NCBI RefSeq assembly: GCF_040802235.1
Contig: NC_133156.1
Location: 27,733,343 to 27,797,342, forward strand
Reading direction: 5' to 3'
Origin: Manis javanica
Lineage: Eukaryota > Chordata > Mammalia > Pholidota > Manidae
DNA: 64,000 nt
This document shows positions 61,501 through 64,000 of the stretch, piece by piece. The notes under the pieces are model-generated. The model had not been told where the DNA came from. It searched no databases and saw nothing but the letters and a program-made list of their open reading frames with translations. Numbering within the stretch: position 1 is the first letter of the stretch; every line of letters starts with the position of its first letter. The translations under genes were made by a program, and so were the position numbers.

Positions 61501-62841
61501 ACAGATGTCACTTCAGTCTTTCAGGGCCCCAAACACCTCATTCCCTTTGTCCTCAAAGATACACAGACAATGGTCCCTGACCTACCCTTAGGCCATCTAT
61601 TCTCCATCCTCGACAATTCAGTATTCTCTATCAGTCCTCATGAGACATGACTACAGGCTCTTCACTCCCCTAGTTGGCTGTGGTCAGGTCAGTTCATGGA
61701 AAGAATGATTATCCCCTCCTTCATCCTCAAACCATTCCTCTGTTGATATGTCCTTGGATATTCCCATTCCTTGTTTTACATGGTTCACAAGGCATTTCAC
61801 ACTCCACGTGGCCTTGAAATTTTTCCCTCCAAATCAGGTTCCCTTTTAGCTCCATTCATGTGCACAAGCCAGACACCTGGGAGCTGACCAGTCTGCCTCT
61901 GAGTCATCTACAGATCCTGGTTTCATCCTGCAATATCCTGGAATCGACTGTGTGTCCCCTTCATTATTCCTGTTTTAAGCCACATCAGTTCTTGCCTGGA
62001 TGAAGCTGTTCATAGCCCCAACCAGTCATGCCACCCTGCAAAGTGATCTCACCACTCTCTGCTTCACCCTTCCATGGCTCCCATTACTCTTGGTGCACAG
62101 ACACAATTTCTCACCATGCACGATCAGGCCTTGTACGGGCGGGCCCTAAGGATGACCCAGCTTCATCTGTATCATGCCTGTGCCTACAGTCCTCAGCACG
62201 AGTAGTTCCCTCTGCCAGGTACTCTCCACCTGCCCCTAGCTCTACCTGCCTAGTTCATTCCTCCACTCCCTGAAGCTTTCAAATAAAGATCACCTCAGGG
62301 AAGCCTCCCCTAAACCTCCAAATGAGACTGGGCTGACCCGTTAATGTGGTTTTGGCACCAAGTACTTCTTTCAAAATCCTTACTACATTGCAATTTTACA
62401 TTCATTTCTTTTCATTCTTTGAGGCATGCCTACCTTCCTGACTCTAATGTCAGCTCCAGGAAAGAAGGAACCATGTCTGTTTTACTCATGACAGTGTCTT
62501 CATACTTAGAACAGGGCCTGGCATTCAGTAGGTATTCAATAAATGCTTGCTGACTGAATGAAAAACAAGCTTTGGAGCTTTTGTTTTTCAGAGACACTGA
62601 CCACAGCTCTCAATGCCCTCTCCCACTACCAGACACCCATACATGTGACCTGACTTGTTGGGGACAATAGTTGTATCCACAGTGGATTATGGGGGCAGAT
62701 TTTAGACCAGATCAGTATGCTAGCTTATTCCAACCTGATAGCTTGGGCTTTCCCTATTCCACTCCTTCAGCCCCAGCAGACTTACTGTTGCCAGTGCGTA
62801 TAGATGTCCAGAAGGGTTACAGACTGAGCCAGGAAAAATTT
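22533..62841 (-). CDS. TCOF1: TCOF1, treacle ribosome-biogenesis factor (coding span in window, 5' exon missing)
   Basis: Nucleolar phosphoprotein that supports RNA polymerase I transcription with UBF, pre-rRNA modification and the nucleolar DNA-damage response; haploinsufficiency causes Treacher Collins syndrome in human. The coding exons listed separately (62786-62841 down to 22533-22559) join without a frame break into 1,347 codons plus stop. Exon 1, with the start codon and most of the LisH motif, is beyond the right edge. Visible in order: the end of the LisH region, an acidic N-terminal part, a run of about ten exon-encoded repeats, each a basic Lys/Pro/Ala block followed by a Ser/Glu/Asp CK2-type cluster, a middle region, and a Lys-rich nucleolar-targeting C-terminus. 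It is shorter than human (1,488 aa in the long form). One repeat exon appears to be absent, one is shortened, and one has probably been lost through a donor mutation. It is convergent with CD74. Confidence 0.95.
23201..23295 (-). CDS. TCOF1: TCOF1 exon 24 (poly-lysine)
   Basis: 95 nt after CCCTTAG, with donor GTAGAG. It encodes [20 protein letters not shown] then [12 protein letters not shown], matching the human Lys-rich tail. Confidence 0.93.
23872..24381 (-). CDS. TCOF1: TCOF1 exon 23 (large C-terminal exon)
   Basis: 510 nt after CTCCACAG, with donor GTAAGT. It encodes [14 protein letters not shown], the conserved block [20 protein letters not shown], then HKRKLSGDQ and Lys-rich segments ending [10 protein letters not shown]. 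In human this end of the protein carries nuclear and nucleolar targeting signals and the UBF/Pol I interaction region. Confidence 0.95.
26148..26325 (-). CDS. TCOF1: TCOF1 exon 22
   Basis: 178 nt after TTCGTCAG, with donor GTGAGT. It encodes [20 protein letters not shown] and, later, [14 protein letters not shown], nearly identical to human. Confidence 0.94.
26862..26944 (-). CDS. TCOF1: TCOF1 exon 21
   Basis: 83 nt after TCCAGCAG, with donor GTAACG. It encodes [20 protein letters not shown] followed by EVVAPSQ, aligned with human [20 protein letters not shown]. Confidence 0.92.
27429..27675 (-). CDS. TCOF1: TCOF1 exon 20
   Basis: 247 nt after ATATTAG, with donor GTGAGA. It contains [17 protein letters not shown] and [20 protein letters not shown], matching human AKGTNKLRKPKLPEVQ and the serine-acid cluster. 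One leftover base joins exon 21. Confidence 0.93.
27975..28088 (-). CDS. TCOF1: TCOF1 exon 19
   Basis: 114 nt (38 codons) after TCCACAG, with donor GTGAGC. It encodes [20 protein letters not shown] and [18 protein letters not shown], aligned with human [20 protein letters not shown]. Confidence 0.92.
29699..29835 (-). CDS. TCOF1: TCOF1 exon 18
   Basis: 137 nt after ATTTCAG, with donor GTACTT. It encodes [20 protein letters not shown] followed by [10 protein letters not shown], aligned with human [20 protein letters not shown]. Confidence 0.93.
31060..31246 (-). CDS. TCOF1: TCOF1 exon 17
   Basis: 187 nt after TTTCAAG, with donor GTGAGC. It encodes [20 protein letters not shown] and [20 protein letters not shown], almost identical to human. 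It ends with one base of the next codon. Confidence 0.95.
34215..34445 (+). repeat. MIR SINE in TCOF1 intron
   Basis: Typical MIR 3' half (cctccttaaaatgggaataa, ttgtggggattaaacagaat, cagtgccaggcata). Confidence 0.8.
35360..35470 (-). CDS. TCOF1: TCOF1 exon 16 (probably alternative)
   Basis: 111 nt (37 codons) between TCCTCAG and GTAGGC, phase 0-0. It encodes [20 protein letters not shown] and [17 protein letters not shown]. Its size and content fit the optional 38-codon cassette (16A) of human TCOF1 as I remember it. It can be skipped without a frame change. Confidence 0.8.
35790..35965 (+). repeat. L2 fragment in TCOF1 intron
   Basis: L2-type 3' sequence ending gtgagcaccttgagggcaggg. Confidence 0.6.
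36722..36925 (-). CDS. TCOF1: TCOF1 exon 15 (repeat exon)
   Basis: 204 nt (68 codons), acceptor GCTCCAG, donor GTGAGG. It encodes [20 protein letters not shown] and [20 protein letters not shown], aligned with human KPSGKTHQIRAALAPAKES. Confidence 0.93.
37046..37201 (-). pseudogene. TCOF1: TCOF1 decayed repeat exon (donor lost)
   Basis: 156 nt after an acceptor ATTCAG, aligned with the human exon that begins VKPPVRNPQNS. Homology moves between frames: [20 protein letters not shown] in one and [16 protein letters not shown] in another, so frameshifts have occurred. The phase-0 frame still has no stop. The expected donor after CAG reads GGGAGG instead of GTGAGG. It is most likely skipped, which would keep frame. 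Confidence 0.6.
37385..37525 (-). CDS. TCOF1: TCOF1 exon 14 (repeat exon with GC donor)
   Basis: 141 nt (47 codons), acceptor GTCCTAG. It encodes [20 protein letters not shown] and ends QWSPAK, aligned with human KANPAAARAPSAKG...RSPSK. The donor reads AAG|GCAAGT, a GC-AG intron type with otherwise perfect consensus. No usable GT lies at this position. Confidence 0.87.
37600..37770 (+). repeat. MIR SINE in TCOF1 intron
   Basis: MIR pattern (tagctgtgtgaagctgtgc, ctgtaaaacgggataataa, gtgaggattaagtg, tgcctggcatgtaataag). Confidence 0.8.
37790..38530. other. TCOF1 intron, nothing assigned
   Basis: No exon or named repeat recognised between the MIR and the old L1. Confidence 0.4.
38535..38745 (+). 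mobile_element. old L1 ORF2 fragment, left part
   Basis: A diverged ORF2 endonuclease-to-RT segment. It stops at TTTAAAAGCC and resumes in register at 47630, so it was split by the insertion between them. Confidence 0.8.
38736..38745 (+). repeat. target-site duplication, left
   Basis: TTTAAAAGCC immediately before the L1 5' end. The same 10 bp recurs at 47630-47639. Confidence 0.85.
39148..39997 (+). pseudogene. L1 ORF1 (RNA-binding protein), frameshifted
   Basis: Starts [20 protein letters not shown]. It is open to 39345, continues in another frame at 39342-39728, and in a third to TAG near 39997. The pieces cover the coiled coil, RRM ([12 protein letters not shown]) and C-terminal domain. 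Confidence 0.9.
40193..44000 (+). pseudogene. L1 ORF2 (endonuclease/reverse transcriptase), broken
   Basis: Endonuclease 40193-40786 ([33 protein letters not shown]), then stops. The RT domain is open at 41474-42553 ([31 protein letters not shown]) and the C-terminal region is at 42629-44000 in several frames. Not functional as read. Confidence 0.93.
44524..46160 (+). mobile_element. env-remnant retro-module, copy 1
   Basis: Begins after A13 with GCAGTTCCTG and ends in an A-rich stretch. It carries an env TM-like open frame and a conserved 3' part that includes a CTTCTCTCTCACTTACCAAC block. It extends about 280 bp beyond the end of copy 2. No gag or pol and no paired LTRs are visible. It ends like an RNA copied by L1 machinery. 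Confidence 0.75.
44762..45214 (+). pseudogene. endogenous retroviral env (TM subunit) remnant, 150 codons
   Basis: Open frame 44762-45214. It has a heptad-type helix, a Gly-Cys...Cys-Phe-Asn motif of the kind that follows the TM helix in retroviral env proteins, then a Trp-rich stretch and a hydrophobic segment suitable as a membrane anchor. The surface subunit and signal peptide are absent. Description only; exact retroviral family not determined. Confidence 0.65.
46265..47628 (+). mobile_element. env-remnant retro-module, copy 2
   Basis: Starts after A22 at the same GCAGT boundary as copy 1 and ends in A15 directly before the target duplication. The env frame is broken by a one-base deletion (46542-46793 and 46721-46951 in different frames). 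The 3' half is nearly identical to copy 1; the first 450 bp differ mainly by G in copy 1 and A in copy 2. Confidence 0.75.
46542..46951 (+). pseudogene. env TM remnant, second copy, frameshifted
   Basis: Same region as the copy 1 frame, with a single-base deletion near 46720 separating the helix part from the membrane-anchor part. Confidence 0.6.
47630..47639 (+). repeat. target-site duplication, right
   Basis: TTTAAAAGCC after the poly(A) of module copy 2. The host old L1 continues from here in register with 38745. Confidence 0.85.
47630..48900 (+). mobile_element. old L1 ORF2 fragment, right part
   Basis: A diverged ORF2 RT region (AAGCCAGGCAAAGACATC and similar landmarks) continuing the element interrupted at 38745. 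All frames broken. Confidence 0.8.
48901..50265. other. TCOF1 intron, no gene
   Basis: No exon recognised. A MIR-like stretch near 49180-49300 is possible. Confidence 0.4.
50270..50490 (+). repeat. L2 fragment
   Basis: L2-type sequence (ggcctttgcctaggctg, tgccacttcctccaagaggca). Confidence 0.6.
50813..51010 (-). CDS. TCOF1: TCOF1 exon 13 (repeat exon)
   Basis: 198 nt (66 codons), acceptor GTTCCAG, donor GTGAGG. It encodes [20 protein letters not shown] and [14 protein letters not shown]. The next intron is 13.3 kb long and holds the nested retroelements. Confidence 0.92.
51099..51350 (-). CDS. TCOF1: TCOF1 exon 12 (repeat exon)
   Basis: 252 nt (84 codons), acceptor ATCCTCAG, donor GTGAAG. 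It encodes [20 protein letters not shown], a Pro/Ala-rich stretch and [12 protein letters not shown], aligned with human KPALKIPQTKACPKK. Confidence 0.92.
51520..51699 (-). CDS. TCOF1: TCOF1 exon 11 (repeat exon)
   Basis: 180 nt (60 codons), acceptor ACTGTAG, donor GTGACG (a weaker +4/+5). It encodes [20 protein letters not shown] and [20 protein letters not shown], aligned with human KSLGNILQAKPTSSPAKG. Confidence 0.92.
51817..51990 (-). CDS. TCOF1: TCOF1 exon 10 (shortened repeat exon)
   Basis: 174 nt (58 codons), donor GTGAGG, acceptor ACTCCCAG. It begins [13 protein letters not shown]; the roughly ten to twelve residues that open the other repeats (KPxGKxPQV) are missing. The acceptor AG lies where the CAG Gln codon of the usual PQV would be. 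It ends [17 protein letters not shown]. The frame is kept. Confidence 0.82.
52113..52337 (-). CDS. TCOF1: TCOF1 exon 9 (repeat exon)
   Basis: 225 nt (75 codons), acceptor CACTCAG, donor GTAAGG. It encodes [20 protein letters not shown] and a [10 protein letters not shown] acidic cluster. Human has two near-duplicate exons at this position; only one is found here. Confidence 0.92.
52497..52715 (-). CDS. TCOF1: TCOF1 exon 8 (repeat exon)
   Basis: 219 nt (73 codons), acceptor TTACTAG, donor GTGAGG. It encodes [20 protein letters not shown], a basic block, then an AGC-rich serine run ending [10 protein letters not shown]. It aligns with human KASEKILQVRAASAPAKGT. Confidence 0.93.
54447..54674 (-). 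CDS. TCOF1: TCOF1 exon 7 (repeat exon)
   Basis: 228 nt (76 codons), phase 0-0, acceptor TTCCAG, donor GTGAGG. It begins [20 protein letters not shown] and ends in a [18 protein letters not shown] cluster. Human has 77 codons here, in a cassette that can be skipped. Confidence 0.93.
54730..54880 (-). repeat. MIR-like fragment
   Basis: Antisense MIR pattern (ccattttctaggaaaggaca, aggctcagagaggttac). Confidence 0.6.
55171..55290 (-). pseudogene. possible relic TCOF1 repeat exon
   Basis: Within the intron between exons 6 and 7, a TTTCCCCCAG acceptor is followed by an open stretch beginning [13 protein letters not shown] and ending GASSSEEES, then TAG. The basic-then-SSSEEES layout resembles a treacle repeat. 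No donor follows. Tentative. Confidence 0.35.
55640..55915 (+). repeat. L2 fragment
   Basis: L2-type order (ccttggcctttgcttgtgca, ctgctccagtgctgcc, aggaagccttccct). Confidence 0.6.
56049..56122 (-). CDS. TCOF1: TCOF1 exon 6
   Basis: 74 nt after TCCCTCAG, with donor GTAACT. It encodes [20 protein letters not shown] followed by ETYVE. In human this acidic cluster ends SDETD, part of the CK2-phosphorylated region that binds NBS1. Here the final Asp is Tyr. Confidence 0.93.
56724..56910 (-). CDS. TCOF1: TCOF1 exon 5
   Basis: 187 nt after CCCTGTAG, with donor GTGAGA. It contains [12 protein letters not shown] and [14 protein letters not shown], closely matching human. It ends with one base of a Gly codon completed by exon 6. 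Confidence 0.93.
57395..57520 (-). repeat. MIR-like fragment
   Basis: Antisense MIR core (aggaaactgaggcccagaga, ggatcacacagctggtgac). Confidence 0.7.
57613..57686 (-). CDS. TCOF1: TCOF1 exon 4
   Basis: 74 nt after TCTTGCAG, with donor GTGAGT. It encodes [20 protein letters not shown] and EKAQ, aligned with human [20 protein letters not shown]. It ends in phase 0. Confidence 0.93.
57870..57950 (+). repeat. G/A-rich low-complexity tract
   Basis: About 80 bp almost entirely G and A on the + strand. Confidence 0.8.
58355..58580. repeat. ancient L1M-like 3'UTR fragment
   Basis: Resembles the block at 1-200 (cacactgaaccactcagctc, attatcaacttggggcca). The rest of 58.2-59.2 kb is AT-rich intron with no exon. 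Confidence 0.4.
59261..59434 (+). mobile_element. very short L1 3'-end insertion
   Basis: 174 bp with L1 3'UTR similarity (GACAAGTAGTGACTCTACAG; compare 44213-44240) and a terminal A-run. It is flanked by a perfect 16-bp duplication AAATTGTGGCCTTCTT at 59245-59260 and 59435-59450. Confidence 0.92.
59831..59973 (-). CDS. TCOF1: TCOF1 exon 3
   Basis: 143 nt after TCCCGCAG, with donor GTAAGA. It encodes [20 protein letters not shown] followed by [21 protein letters not shown], nearly identical to human treacle. It contains a basic GRKRK cluster and the first acidic serine cluster. Confidence 0.95.
60770..60910 (+). repeat. L2 3' end
   Basis: Ends with the L2-type cttaataaatactgggggg pattern after aagggcaggga. 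Confidence 0.6.
60945..61085 (-). repeat. MIR-like fragment
   Basis: Antisense MIR pattern (cattttacagttgaacac, tcatatagctagttgctggg). Confidence 0.6.
61960..62565 (+). repeat. L2 fragment
   Basis: Long L2-type match ending gcctggcattcagtaggtat and tcaataaatgcttgctgact, in TCOF1 intron 2. Confidence 0.7.
62786..62841 (-). CDS. TCOF1: TCOF1 exon 2
   Basis: 56 nt between CTCTGCAG and GTAAGT on the - strand. It encodes [18 protein letters not shown] plus two bases, the conserved end of the LisH region. It is the first TCOF1 coding exon visible. No exon matching the start MAEARKRR-type sequence is found between here and 64000, so exon 1 is outside. Confidence 0.93.
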
Positions 62842-64000
62842 CTGCAGAGAAGTACAGAGAATGCAATTAACACTCCAGCACAGTAAGGGTCCTCCTTGGG
62901 CCAAACTCCCCACAACTTCATGACTTGCACAGACAAGTGTTTGAGAAGGGGGTCTTTCTGCTCTGGGAAATATGTCTGCTTGGCCCTAACAGTACCATCT
63001 AAACCTTCCAGAGACAAGCAGGGCAAGTATTTCCAGCTTAAAAAGTGAAAGCCTTTTAAGATAACATGTTGGTGAGAGGTACCTTTGAGAGACTGGAGTT
63101 AGAATGCTCCAGGCTAGCATTTATCCAGCTCCCAGCCTCTCTGGCACTCTCCACACTCAGAGGCCAGGAGAAAGGGCTTTTTCCAACACTGACCTTTCAA
63201 AAGGCTTTTAAAGGCTAGGCTGGTCAATCTCCACAAACCACAGCCTAGACACCCAAGGCCTCCAGGTGGTATGACCGCAGTCCACACATCCGCTGGAAAG
63301 AGACTGAAACCTAATGGTGCCAGTCCCTTGGTAGAAGCAGAACAAACTAGGTTGAAGCACAGCAAACTGGTGCCTAGGCCAGAGGGCCAACTCATTCTGC
63401 AAATGTCAAGAACCTAAGGTGCTAAGTGTCCCAAGAAGGCTGAGTGAGCAACGTGGGGTGAGGGCAGTATCAGGAAACTGGGCAGAGTGGCTAAGAGGGT
63501 GCACCCGGAGTCAGGCAGCACTCCTCTGTGACCTGGCTGGACTAATCTCTTCACCTCTTCAAACTTCAGGTTCCTTCTTAATAACATGGGATAAGAGGCT
63601 ATCACGCCTGAACAAGATAAGCTAGTCCATGCCCAGCACAGTGAGCCACTCACACTAAGACTTCAAGTGTCAGTTTCACTCTACTTTGCCCCAGGCACAC
63701 TGGTCTTACTGTGCCTCAAATATGTCAGGCTACCCCACCCCCTTATAAGGTTTACTCTTCTTTCTGTTTGGAATGCCCTCTCCTGCTAATTCCACAGCTC
63801 ACTCCCTCACTTCCTTTAAGTCTCTGCCCAAATGTCACCTTCTCAGTTGGGTTCCTGGAACACCCTATTTATAATGGAACCTTGTTACTGCCCCCTTGTC
63901 TACCTGATTTTTATGGTCAACACCTAGAATTACCCGACACACTACATCATTCACTTTAAAAAAAATGTGTCATCTGTCTGCTCCTGCTAGAATATATGCT
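62842..64000 (-). other. TCOF1: TCOF1 intron 1 (continues off the window)
   Basis: No match to the TCOF1 first exon. It contains a MIR-like stretch (63480-63610) and an L2. Confidence 0.7.
63690..64000 (+). repeat. L2 fragment
   Basis: Clear L2-type order (tttggaatgccctctcctgc, aagtctctgcccaaatgtca, ccttctcagttgggttc), cut by the window edge. Confidence 0.75.

Noticed and set aside
1-64000. CRISPR arrays, bacterial operons, tRNA or rRNA genes
   Set aside because: No spaced palindromic repeats, no Shine-Dalgarno-led gene runs and no tRNA/rRNA signatures; all context is mammalian.

Overview
This is a 64 kb piece of a placental-mammal nuclear genome. It contains split genes with GT-AG introns, L1, L2 and MIR repeats, and no prokaryotic signals. 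Two convergent genes are recognised from their protein sequence: CD74 (MHC class II invariant chain) on the + strand, about 10.2-20.1 kb, and TCOF1 (treacle) on the - strand, from about 21.2 kb to beyond the right edge. The same tail-to-tail pair is found at human 5q32. I see no Alu, B1/B2, BovB or carnivore tRNA-Lys SINE. The L1 3' ends and an env-like retro-module point to a non-primate, non-rodent (probably laurasiatherian) mammal. I would guess a pangolin, with low confidence.

Layout. 1-10 kb is the intergenic region upstream of CD74. It is nearly all old repeats (L1M-type fragments, an LTR-like block, a CA microsatellite, a younger truncated L1, a MIR) and holds no gene. 10.07-10.17 kb carries a class II-type X/Y promoter and a TATA-like box. 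10,369-19,268 is the CD74 coding region in eight core coding exons plus the 64-codon thyroglobulin cassette of p41. Its 3'UTR ends at an AATAAA at 20,071. 20.1-21.2 kb is the short spacer between the two gene ends, with an L2 and a 50-bp tandem duplication. 21.2-62.8 kb is TCOF1: a 3'UTR exon, the Lys-rich C-terminal exons (22.5-24.4 kb), the middle exons (26-31 kb), the repeat-encoding acidic/basic exons (35-54.7 kb) and the N-terminal exons (56-62.8 kb). Exon 1, with the start codon and promoter, lies beyond 64,000. All coding exons listed join in frame, giving 1,347 codons plus a stop.

The large TCOF1 intron (37.5-50.8 kb) contains an old L1. It is split by an 8.9 kb insertion made of a full-length but broken L1 followed by two copies of a module carrying an endogenous-retrovirus env (TM) remnant. 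The whole block is bracketed by one 10-bp target-site duplication.

Roles. CD74 chaperones MHC class II and occupies the peptide groove through CLIP. TCOF1 is a nucleolar phosphoprotein for rRNA synthesis. They are neighbours and share no pathway. The most notable points are CD74 CLIP anchor changes and loss of the p35 start, several decayed or altered TCOF1 exons (a lost donor, a GC donor, a shortened repeat exon, a relic exon), and a strongly one-directional G/A difference between the two env-module copies.
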